Positions 56,901 through 64,000 of a stretch of DNA of 64,000 nucleotides are shown here, piece by piece. The notes under the pieces are model-generated. The model did no database searches. It saw nothing but the letters and a program-made list of their open reading frames with translations, and was not told where the DNA came from. Both the position numbers and the translations under genes were made by a program. How positions within the stretch are numbered: the stretch's first letter is position 1; the number at the start of each line of letters is the position of its first letter. The stretch is from Cristatella mucedo (Eukaryota > Bryozoa > Phylactolaemata > Cristatellidae), in the NCBI GenBank assembly GCA_009760855.2, contig WPIO01000011.1, forward strand, positions 930,501 to 994,500. Direction: 5' to 3'.

Positions 56901-57818
56901 ATATATTGACATATCTGATATTGGGAGTTAAATCTTTCCAATTTCTGGGTCACACTAGATTTTCCCATTTCTAGTAAGTTGGTCAAATTGCCATTTAGTT
57001 TAAGAAGGTTTGATGCCTTTTAAAAAAGCTATAGGAGTAGCACGTGATGTTAAGGACCTGCTAATTATGTTAGATAGGCATGGCAGCACCCGATCGACGC
57101 ATCGAGAAGGGACCATCAGGTACAGGGTCTAGCAGAGCACTAGTACTCTGCTTAGATTATGCGACGAACTTAAATACGAGGTCACTAGTGGCAGGCTCGA
57201 TGCAGCCATTAACGTGCTGAAAGAAATTGTGGGGGCTGAGTCCTGTGGCTTTTGCTAGAATAGATGGGTATGATATACTTATAGGACTCCTTGGTGCCTG
57301 TCACTGGACAGTGAGTTCTGCTCTAATAACAACATGCACGATTACAGCACGAAAAAGCAACAAAAATGACCACTTACAGATGAAGCTAGTAGTGTGAGGC
57401 AAAGTTGGCGTTCCGAAAATGTAGCAGCAAGGAAATCAACTTGCAAATTAAATGAAACAAGCTCACAGAATTAGCAGGTATCGCACAAGACGGAGGCACT
57501 ACTCTAAAATGAAAATATAATTTACTTGTATCCTAAGAGAACGTAATCTCTATTCAGGCCAGGCGCTTCACATATGTCACGGGGCTGGAGCCCACGACCA
57601 CACGGTCATCAAATATAGTAACCTTAACCTTGGTCGTGGCAAGCACCTCAACCACCGGGCTAAACCAGCACGGCAGAACTCACAGGCATCAACTCTTCAT
57701 ACTGTGCTGCAGTAATTGTCCTCCGTCCCTGAAGATAGTCGAGTACCGGCTCCAGCTCTAGGTCATTGACAAGTAGGACTGTATTCTTTCTGATGGATGC
57801 CTTCTCTGATTCATTCAT
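40291..57818 (-). CDS. CARD-containing initiator caspase, six coding exons (whole gene)
   Basis: Coding exons in transcript order are 57818-57684, 52009-51689, 51385-51197, 47830-47611, 44582-44457 and 40562-40291. They sum to 1,263 nt, or 420 residues plus stop, and all junction phases agree. Domain order is a CARD (about residues 8-82), an acidic/Ala-rich linker (83-150), the p20 subunit (about 153-300) and the p10 subunit (about 307-420). Visible catalytic residues are His243 in SHG, Cys286 in QACQG, and the substrate-pocket residues Arg185 (DRQGS), Gln284 and Arg336 (SYRN). Caspases are cysteine proteases that cut after Asp; CARD-bearing ones are initiators activated on adaptor platforms such as the apoptosome or PIDDosome. 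The architecture resembles caspase-2, caspase-9 and CED-3, but the QACQG pentapeptide is the form known from caspase-8/10, so I give no orthologue name. Likely inter-subunit processing site: after METD306. Nothing suggests a pseudogene. Untranslated exons and the promoter were not identified. Confidence 0.95.
40716..40870 (+). mobile_element. tRNA-headed SINE with LINE-like 3' tail
   Basis: TGCTGGTTTGGCCAAGTGATTAAGG-type head (A box), GGTCGTGGGCTCGTGC (B-box region), then GTAAAGCGACTGAATAGAGA, TAAATTCTCTCAGGG and an AT-rich end. It is a close relative of the copies at 56,629 and 57,530 and lies just upstream of the last caspase exon, in intron 5. Confidence 0.75.
40931..41085 (+). mobile_element. 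Short interspersed repeat 'D', second copy
   Basis: Shares AGCATGCTGGCCTA-like, CATGTCGCTACCCCTAGGTA and a degraded hairpin end with the copy at 946-1,105. Confidence 0.5.
41561..41682 (-). mobile_element. Family A LINE 3' tail abutting (GA)n
   Basis: (ATA)n, then the hairpin (AAAGTGCC...AGGCACTTTA) and about 20 bp more, ending directly in a (GA)n tract at 41,656-41,682. Confidence 0.75.
41716..42775 (-). mobile_element. Family A LINE, 5'-truncated
   Basis: Encodes, with two frame breaks, NSLAACIDDIRTWMAANFLK, ARNLGVIFQSDLSLDDHISS, HAFVTSRLDFCNSLLACPPA and the C-terminal domain to APKAWNSLPTCVRTTPG. 3' hairpin and (ATA)n tail at 41,716-41,790. It lies in caspase intron 5 in the same orientation as the gene. 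Confidence 0.88.
43105..43190 (+). mobile_element. Decayed family B LINE 3' end
   Basis: GCTCTCCAGAGTAACATTCA...AAGTTATGGACGGAGATACA aligns loosely to the family B terminus. Confidence 0.45.
43784..43885. repeat. Tandem duplication, 51-bp unit
   Basis: AATAATAATACAGCATTG...CATTAAAA(A/C)(C)TCTTTCC occurs twice in a row (43,784 and 43,835) with a few differences. The following sequence resembles an inverted SINE/LINE end. Confidence 0.85.
44457..44582 (-). CDS. Caspase coding exon 5: p20/p10 linker and first p10 strand (residues 289-331)
   Basis: The acceptor is TTTCAAG/TG (phase 1), and the donor GTGAAG/GTATGG is also phase 1. The linker contains KHDGKIQHDGG and METDS; Asp306 is the most likely inter-subunit cleavage site. 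It is followed by PEFADMLIAYSTSEG, matching the ADFL.AYST.PG segment that starts the caspase small subunit. The exact acceptor is the least certain junction in the gene, but phase is preserved only with this choice or one shifted by whole codons. Confidence 0.88.
45630..46340 (-). mobile_element. Old, rearranged family A LINE remnants
   Basis: 45,630-45,730 aligns with the reverse transcriptase block around the PQGSVLGP motif (compare 60,640-60,720). 45,865-46,340 aligns with the 3' end and C-terminal domain (GGGATGTCGTCACGTCAGTC, GTTCCAGGCTTTGGGA). Much has been lost or scrambled. Confidence 0.55.
46808..46849. repeat. Perfect 42-bp palindrome, no spacer
   Basis: The sequence TTTCGTCTTTATCGTGACCT and onward equals its own reverse complement over 42 bp, centred on TATA (caspase intron 4). 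Confidence 0.97.
46915..47020. repeat. AT-rich low-complexity tract
   Basis: About 100 bp of TATTATATATATTATAA-type sequence. Confidence 0.85.
47463..47529. repeat. (CA)n microsatellite
   Basis: About 33 CA units within caspase intron 4, close to the exon 4 donor. Confidence 0.97.
47611..47830 (-). CDS. Caspase coding exon 4: catalytic His and Cys (residues 216-289)
   Basis: The acceptor is TTGTAG/GAA, so exon 3 reads straight into EMKALIKSE, as caspases do before the catalytic strand. It contains FVLVILSHGEKGAVYGVD (catalytic His243) and AGKPKFILLQACQG (catalytic Cys286). The donor GGCG/GTAAGC leaves one base of the next codon (phase 1). A long (CA)n array lies about 80 bp into the downstream intron. 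Confidence 0.95.
47955..48085. repeat. Degenerate (TTTAGGG)n-like tract
   Basis: TTAGGGTTTA-type units recur about a dozen times with GTGTTTAGAG-like variants over 130 bp, resembling an eroded telomere-like repeat. Confidence 0.75.
48212..48246. repeat. Tandem 17-bp duplication (GCAGGAACACGCGGCAT)
   Basis: The unit occurs twice back to back within caspase intron 3. Confidence 0.9.
48514..48651. repeat. Cluster of five long G-tracts
   Basis: G runs of about 12, 11, 6, 18 and 13 bases at 48,514, 48,535, 48,553, 48,567 and 48,639. On paper a very strong G-quadruplex, but also the kind of sequence that is often misassembled. Confidence 0.9.
48976..49058. repeat. (ATA)n with an internal duplication
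   Basis: AATCCATAATAACC followed by (ATA)n occurs twice, and an inverted LINE-like end (AATCTCTTTCTAGGTATTCC) follows at about 49,088. Confidence 0.9.
49461..49800 (-). mobile_element. Decayed family A LINE, 3' part
   Basis: (ATA)n tail, AGAGAACTAAGTCTCTTTCC hairpin remnant, and remnants of AAGTTCCAGGCTTTGG and CATGGTCTCCAAAGGAT, all in minus orientation. Confidence 0.65.
49912..49985 (-). repeat. Dispersed 70-bp repeat (inverted copy of 2,085-2,152)
   Basis: AATCCCAAATAGGCCAATAC to GAGGGGTCTTACCTCTATGA is the reverse complement of the first copy with few changes. Confidence 0.65.
50270..50335 (-). mobile_element. tRNA-like head (possible SINE fragment)
   Basis: On the minus strand TCTGGCCCGGGTAGACTGCT is followed by GCAACCGGGTTCGAGGTC, an A box/B box order; no tail was identified. 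Confidence 0.35.
50520..50931 (+). mobile_element. Family A LINE, 3' part
   Basis: Remnant coding for NLKSFGN...SYAPKAWNSFPTGVTTS-like sequence, then the 3' part with GTGCCTAGAAAGAGATTAAG and a (TTA)n tail at 50,900-50,931. It is opposite in orientation to the caspase gene (intron 3). Confidence 0.75.
51197..51385 (-). CDS. Caspase coding exon 3: start of p20 (residues 153-215)
   Basis: The acceptor GTGTAG/GTT gives VYRM, and the exon continues with RGRVLLINNEKF, the first beta-strand of the caspase large subunit. DRQGS follows; its Arg185 aligns with the substrate-pocket arginine of the SRxGT motif in caspase-3. The sequence then passes FTALHFEVVQYHDQTAE to the donor GAG/GTAATA. Length is exactly 63 codons in phase 0. 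Intron 2, just upstream, is only about 300 bp; the other introns are 3-6 kb. Confidence 0.95.
51689..52009 (-). CDS. Caspase coding exon 2: C-terminal half of CARD and linker (residues 46-152)
   Basis: The acceptor is TTGCAG/ACG and the donor is CAG/GTATGG, both phase 0. The exon begins TNKAEKRNKVRDFLG and runs through TRRGPAAFGDFVDSL and GQRHLADAV. That is the hallmark RRGP..F..F...L CARD segment of caspase-2, caspase-9 and CED-3. About 70 residues of linker follow, with an Ala run, acidic NENETSAENEES, and aspartates (KATD140, TVD145) that could be prodomain cleavage points. Translation past the donor loses all family resemblance, which supports the splice site. Confidence 0.93.
52100..53970. 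other. Caspase intron 1 sequence, nothing recognised
   Basis: No LINE, SINE or exon match seen, apart from a short stretch at about 53,020-53,100 with some CpG. The next identifiable item is the 17-bp repeat. Confidence 0.3.
53972..54083. repeat. 17-bp tandem repeat (ATAAACAGCCTTTTAAC)
   Basis: Four exact or near-exact units at 54,001, 54,018, 54,035 and 54,052, flanked by partial units, in caspase intron 1. Confidence 0.95.
54090..55130. other. Caspase intron 1 sequence, nothing recognised
   Basis: AT-leaning unique sequence. A TAATAGTTCCAAAATATCAC motif occurs twice (about 54,110 and 54,388), suggesting a small duplicated segment. Confidence 0.3.
55135..55575 (-). mobile_element. Family A LINE, decayed, 5'-truncated
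   Basis: (ATA)n tail, degraded hairpin (GGCGCCCTCAACAAACTTAA), then remnants of the LLADLHWLP...RIDFK region (in inverse, TGATTGGATGCCAGTGCAGA). Confidence 0.75.
55599..56592 (-). mobile_element. Family A LINE, 5'-truncated
   Basis: Encodes, with frame breaks, GRQSVIRKSESLMLKLGSAS, AFVKSHLDFCRLLHASLPAC and APKAWNSLPTCIRASPALTT. 3' end with a T-rich hairpin and (ATA)n at 55,599. It sits directly next to the 55,135-55,575 copy, both inside caspase intron 1. Confidence 0.82.
56593..57020 (-). mobile_element. Family A LINE fragment split by a SINE
   Basis: 56,593-56,628 (CCCGTCTAAGCAGGCCTGAA) and 56,800-57,020 (TAGCTGAAAGTAGACAGACT...) are collinear halves of the LINE around the SLDDHISS codons, separated by the SINE at 56,629-56,790. 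Confidence 0.75.
56629..56790 (+). mobile_element. tRNA-headed SINE with LINE-like 3' tail
   Basis: GCCGAGCTGGTTTGGTCCAC...GGTTAAGGTGCTTGCC (A box), GGTCGTGGGCTCGAGC (B box), then GTGAAGCGCCTGAATAGAGA, AGTTCTCTTAGGG and a (TA)n end. It is nested in a LINE of the opposite orientation. Confidence 0.85.
57530..57680 (-). mobile_element. tRNA-headed SINE with LINE-like 3' tail
   Basis: On the minus strand: GCCGTGCTGGTTTAGCCCGG, GTGGTTGAGGTGCTTGCC, GGTCGTGGGCTCCAGCCC, GTGAAGCGCCTGGCCTGAAT, AGAGATTACGTTCTCTTAGG. This is the clearest head-to-tail example. It lies immediately inside caspase intron 1, so its promoter reads in the gene's direction. Confidence 0.85.
57684..57818 (-). CDS. Caspase coding exon 1: N-terminal half of CARD (residues 1-45)
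   Basis: The exon opens with ATG (G at -3) and encodes MNESEKASIRKN followed by the amphipathic CARD helices with VLLVNDLELEPVLDYL and TAAQYEELMP. The pattern of basic residues then hydrophobic helices matches the start of caspase-2/CED-3 CARDs. The donor is CCT/GTGAGT at 57,683 in phase 0. A CAG sits two bases before the ATG, so a 5' untranslated exon could be spliced to just before the start codon; I cannot locate that exon. A tRNA-headed SINE lies directly downstream in intron 1, starting within a few bases of the donor. Confidence 0.9.
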
Positions 57819-58169
57819 TGCTGACAACGAGTAGCATCAAACCTAGTGAGTGCAACAGGCCAAACTCTGATTACAATCTGAAGGTATAGAACTCCAGCTG
57901 CTCTGCATCCGGTCAGTACAGCCGAATAGTGTGGCCAGCATGCCACACATGCCAGACAAAGGTGGTGCCACGATTATCTTCTGCAACTACTGCCAAGCTC
58001 CTAGCAATAGCACTTTAGAGATGGACACAACGCCTAGTTCTCTTCCCTACAAGATGGTTTCACAAGATGTTTACCCAAGATGGATCTTTTCCCACAACTC
58101 AATGCACCTCAGCACACAGCAAGCACTGCAAGAGTTAGGCTGGAAAAGGGATTGTAGCTAAAAGGCTAC

Positions 58170-59340
58170 CTTAAGATACCACCACCTCTACAATAAAGGA
58201 GGGCCGTGTTCATTTGACATCGCACTTGCCCGAGCAATGAAAAAATAGGCTGATAAACTTAAAGCCAATCTCGGCAAGATCATATTGCAGCGGCACATAA
58301 TCTAGTGACAGGTCACGGGCTATCTGCTAGTGGCATGGGAATATGCACCTGACCAGTAAATGACATCACGGATCCACAGTCATAAGTCATCACTGGTTAT
58401 AAGCAGCAATGCCCCATGAATGTTACTAACAGCCTCGCCTTTGAGTGCCAGATATGAAAACCTTTTAGATAAATTTAATGCTCACGCAAATGTGCAGCTT
58501 CCTCACCAGCTGAGAAACTTGCCCACAGCACATCACTCTGAACAAGCAGGAGAGCACAGCAATCGGCTTAAACAGGCTACGTAAAGAAGTCATCTTGAAC
58601 AGCCTGCCGGAAAGAGCAGCAATGAGTTATTGTGATAAAGAGTTACATAATTAAAATAACGGGATGCATGCGGAGCAAGAATCATTCTGATTCACGTTGG
58701 GCCGGAACCTACAGGCCGACGTTTCCAGGCCAAAAATAGTTGCAGCTGGTGCCCTAGAAACATGTGCACAGAGTCAGAGCAGCGCAGAAATGCATTTTTC
58801 GAGGAGCATAATTATTTCAGAAATTAAAAAAGAATGAAAGCAAGCAGTTTTCATTCGACACGACGAGAAATTACGCGTCCCTCAATCGTTAGTTGTAGGT
58901 GCTAACCGCCGTCTTACTATAAATGAGTTAAAAAATTAATAAGTACGCCTCAGATGGAACTCTTCAAGAAATCACTTTTTTGGGAATCGTTTGAGCTTAG
59001 ATATGTGAAGCCTGCGATACTACCTGATTGAGACAGTCCTGCGAGACAGCCCGAATATGCCAAAATAAGCCCCGCCGGACGCACGGAAGCTGACAGCGAA
59101 TCCGTTTAAGACAAACCAGAGTGCAATCGTCCTCCGATCTGATTTGAGCTTCCTCCCTGCTTACCGACGCCAGCTTTCTCACCGGTAGGGCGATTATGCT
59201 GCCGACGCAGATACACTTCCTGGCCAATTGGTACAACCCCCTTCTCGAATGCGGGAGGCTGGGCAATATGAGAGGATTCCTCGTGAAGGCCGCGGGGTTG
59301 ACGTCTGCAGAAATAGTTCGCTGCTGTAGTCAGCATTTTA
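58170..59340. other. No gene recognised; possible 5' region of the caspase gene
   Basis: Mixed composition, with several CpG-containing stretches at 58,860-59,330. Short open frames on both strands show no domain. A caspase promoter or 5' untranslated exon would be expected in this region, but nothing visible proves it. Confidence 0.25.
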
Positions 59341-59362
59341 AACGAGTATTGTTAGAGGCAAG

Positions 59363-59366
59363 AGAG

Positions 59367-59450
<84 letters not shown>
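59363..59450. repeat. (GA)n microsatellite, 3' side of the LINE
   Basis: About 42 GA units ending in the (ATA)n tail of the adjoining LINE. Confidence 0.97.
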
Positions 59451-59454
<4 letters not shown>

Positions 59455-59455
59455 T

Positions 59456-61118
<1,663 letters not shown>

Positions 61119-61153
61119 GGTAATTACTAAAGAAAGATTTGTAGATAAAGTGC

Positions 61154-62544
61154 TGTAGCGCCCCGCTGGTCTTGGCTGATTTTTAGCGCGAACAAGAGCT
61201 GTTCGGCGGTGGGCAAGAACTCCTTTGTCCTGGAGCAGTGAGCCAGAGAGGAGCGTCAGTGCGGTTAGAGAGCAAGAGCTTAAGAGCAAGCCAGGAAGCT
61301 CAGAGACCAGCGGTGGCGATTCGGCCTTTAGAATTGGTCCGATACCCGCGGAAGCTGCTGATTGATGTTGGCTGGCCTGTCAACCTCCGCCTTCACTCGT
61401 TCCAAGAAAGAATCGTCTGGAACCCATTCGCCATTCAAGCTGGACAGAGGTGTCTTTCCAGTGGCCTCGGGACGGTACTAATTCCTTACCGTAATGGGCC
61501 AAGGTGTCGGGCCCAATACCACTAAGCTCTTGCCCCATTGTCTCAGCTAAGTATTTAAGAGTCGAGCGACGCTCGCTCTTGGTCTTTTTGGTCTTTTGTC
61601 CGGCTCCGTGCTTCGACGCCGTCGGACTCGTTTCTCTGAAAGCGAGGGAGGAGGGCGGGCTGTTCGTCAGTGATTGACGGGACGGGACGAGACAGGGCTG
61701 GGAGGATTCGGTGGACTCCAACGAATACGATCGTATCGCGTCCGAGCTGGCATTTTGTGTTTCTTTGGTATTTTGTGTGTGCGCACTAGTACGTGGTCTC
61801 GGCATAAGGATTTTCCGGGGTGAGCTAGACGTAGTTGGCGTGTGTGGAGTCCAAGTTCTCCGGTTAGGGTTTAGTCTCCTGTTCGGGCTCTGTCTATTTG
61901 GGTCGTTTCCCATTATAGACGTAAGTAGCTTAAGTGTGGAGACGTGTTACCTCCGCAAGAGTTCTTGTTTTGGCGTGTGTGGGGTATTCCTTCCGCACTG
62001 GTGGAAACCGAGTCCTAGTTCTCCGGTTAGGGTTTAGTCTCCGGTTCAGGATCCATCTATTTGGGTCGTTCCCACTAAAGACGTAAGTGGTCTCAGTGTG
62101 GAGAATTATTCCCTCCGCAAGAGTGCTTAAGTTGGCGTGTGTGGGGTATTCCTTCCGCACAGGTGGAAACGGATTCCTAGTTCTCCGGTTAGGGTTTAGG
62201 CTCCGGTTCGCGCTCAGCGTGGAAAAGTATTCCCTCAGCAAGAGTGTTGGAGCTGTTGAGAACGTGCGAGGAGTGTGGAGATAAAACTGAGCTAGACGCG
62301 CAGCGACTTTGTGCGCTTGCGAATAAAGGTCAGTAAAATCCCCAATTTGCGTGTCTCGCTTTCCAATTCACGCCGCTGACTCACGACCCCCTTTAGTAAC
62401 GGTAAGAAATTCGGCGCCGAAAACGCTCGTTTCGTGGCGGCCTGCTTATTGCGCGTAGGCGCGCACCGAAAGGCATTAGGCGCTAGGCAACGCCGCTAGG
62501 TAAGCGGCAGGTCAAGCCTACTCCGGAGAGCCTTCGGCGTTACA
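61154..62544 (+). mobile_element. Probable solo LTR, family 2 (TGTAGCGCC...GGCGTTACA)
   Basis: The 1,391-bp segment has terminal TGTAGCGCC and GGCGTTACA (8 of 9 complementary), with flanks GTGC and GTAC (a 4-bp target duplication with one transition). It holds an AATAAA at about 62,321 and internal 163-bp tandem repeats. No retrotransposon genes adjoin it. Orientation is assigned from the AATAAA. Confidence 0.6.
61861..62280. repeat. 163-bp tandem repeat, about 2.6 units
   Basis: CGGTTAGGGTTTAG(T/G)CTCC marks unit starts at 61,861, 62,024 and 62,186. Each contains TGGCGTGTGTGGGGTATTCC and CTCCGCAAGAGT blocks; the third unit is incomplete. Confidence 0.9.
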
Positions 62545-63480
62545 GTACCATAATGCTATGCCGACTCTCGGAGGATGGGGGTTGTTCGCCACTTCAGTAG
62601 CTCGTGGTGGACTCCCGAATGCCGGTTTGGTGCATTGGGTATGTACGAGCAGATCTCCCCATGTAAAGCGACTCGGGCGCGATCCTAATCAGCTGTAATA
62701 TGCTGCCGAAATCATTATCATGCCCCAGATCAAGCTACTTAGCACGACGATTGGAGGATTGTACAGCACCTTATTTTGTAGGCCGGTGATGTTCGTGCAA
62801 ATCTAGTTCAGTCCTTGGTCTACACTCTTCGCTACAACTCGCCCTGTTAACACAAGGACTTGGCCCTACATTCAAAGTAAAACTACAGGGGAAATTCGGT
62901 CCTTTTACTCGAAGCAACTACGCTGTATGCCAGGCACGACCCTTGACGACAGATGGCTCGAACACCAGATATCGAGACCAGCAGCGTCGCCTTTGGGTCC
63001 TTTTGGAGCCTGCAAAAACCCGAGATTCCCTTCCTACTGGGGGGCCTGCTCTCAAACCGGAAACGTCGTCCACCTTCACCCTCTGACCGAGGGCGGTAGG
63101 AACACCTGGAGCTCTATTCCGTAGCGCGGAACCTATTCACACAGCACTCACTGTCTAGCTGGGCGGGAGCGCACGCAGTATGCAACGCTCGAACGCGATG
63201 TGAGAACACTTGTCGATAACTACCGCGTACTTCTCCGGTCTCTCATTTCCGGTTCGTTCGTGGCGGTTGATGGCTGGCGTTAGTTACCGCACACTCCTCG
63301 CGTATTAATCGAATTGCGCGACGTGGCTGGCGGGTGGAAGTCACGAAAAAGCATCGCCACGGTTTTTAACAGTGAGCTTGGATGTAACGAGCTTTGTTTG
63401 GACTTCGGCGCCACCCATTTCGGTAAAGGATAACCCTCCTAATAGTCAGCCGATTGGAGTGCACGTCCCAATTGAGTGCC
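62545..63480. other. No feature recognised
   Basis: Moderately GC-rich, unique-looking sequence. Short open frames lack domains and splice context. Confidence 0.3.
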
Positions 63481-63494
63481 GAAAACAATGTCGA

Positions 63495-64000
63495 TGCAAA
63501 ATTCCGTAAGCTTCAACATGTAAATACGGTTGGTGGTAATATGCACTGTGACAGCACCCATCGGCACACAGAGGACCAATCGCAAAGACCCAGCAAACAT
63601 TTTGAGAAACGTGTGCGTTTTAAGCATATTTTTAAATGCCTTTAAGTCAGGGGATGTTGTGACGGCAGTCGGGAGTGAGTTCCGCACTTTGGGCTCGTAC
63701 GATCTACAGGCATGGTCTCGCAGGACTTGAGGTTGCTTTGAGGCACTGCTAAACGACTTGAGTAAGAAACTTGGGTGATGCGAAGCTTAGCTTGATTGGG
63801 GAGTAGTTCTGAGAGGTAGGCTGGAGACAAATAATGAAAGGACTTAAAAGTGATTGCAAACTCGTTGCAGTGAACGCGACAATGAGCCTCATAAATGGGA
63901 AACCTTAATGCTAAATGTTGGCTTTATCAGCATGTCTCCAGTAGCATCCACGGGAAATCTAGGCGCCCTGTTCCAATGTGACCTTTCACTTGCCGACCAC
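63495..64000 (-). mobile_element. Family A-related LINE, diverged subfamily, runs off the window
   Basis: Encodes, with frame breaks, SPAYLSELLPNQAKLRITQV, RNSLPTAVTTSPDLKAFKN and MLKTHTFLKMFAGSL, the same C-terminal domain with clear differences. It continues past 64,000. Confidence 0.8.

Noticed and set aside
59106-59336. Possible zinc-finger (THAP-like) exon on the minus strand
   Set aside because: A few Cys/His residues and an AFEKGVVP-like stretch, but the required C2CH spacing is absent.
62400-62450. Primer-binding site (GGCGCCGAAAAC) downstream of an LTR ending near 62,400
   Set aside because: The better LTR end with inverted terminal repeat and flanking duplication is at 62,544, placing this motif inside the LTR; TTCGGCGCCGAA is just a short palindrome.

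Overview
This is animal nuclear DNA. The proof is a split gene, on the minus strand from 57,818 down to 40,291, that encodes a CARD-containing initiator caspase. I could join six exons with splice sites and reading phase agreeing at every junction (1,263 nt, 420 residues). Everything else is typical of a repeat-rich metazoan genome: non-LTR retrotransposons with a YADD reverse transcriptase, tRNA-derived SINEs, solo LTRs and long dinucleotide arrays. I cannot name the species; an invertebrate is likely. No prokaryotic or viral genome organisation is present.

Layout. 1-9 kb is a mosaic of 5'-truncated LINE pieces, one solo LTR (5,838-6,578) and tRNA-like heads, with a weak candidate first exon at 2,870-2,944 (minus). 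9-13.4 kb is very GC- and CpG-rich, with a GGAA-type minisatellite at 9,340-9,682; it looks like promoter-type sequence but I find no convincing exon in it. 14.1-14.9 kb (minus) is a decayed copy of a large uncharacterised protein family that I recognise from invertebrate genomes. 15,781-15,942 (minus) is a good candidate first coding exon for an N-terminally membrane-anchored protein, with an exact GTGAGT donor. 17-20.3 kb is a nested stack: a plus-strand LINE broken by a minus-strand LINE, followed by another minus-strand LINE that is itself broken by a solo LTR.

21.3-38.9 kb is a head-to-tail array of about 5.0-kb units, three complete and one partial. The partial fourth copy keeps an empty site where the other three carry a 601-bp LINE insertion, so the order of events can be read. 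40.3-57.8 kb is the caspase gene, whose large introns hold LINEs, SINEs, microsatellites, G-tracts and a degenerate telomere-like tract. 59.4-61.1 kb is the best-preserved LINE (about 430 residues of reverse transcriptase and C-terminal domain), flanked on both sides by (GA)n. 61,154-62,544 is a second type of solo LTR with internal 163-bp repeats. The window ends inside another LINE.

How the parts relate. The dominant LINE ('family A', L2/CR1-like) ends in a conserved hairpin followed by (TTA)n. At least three tRNA-headed SINEs end in the same kind of sequence, which suggests they used this LINE's machinery. LINE copies repeatedly sit in GA/CT microsatellites. The caspase is the only complete host gene I can support.
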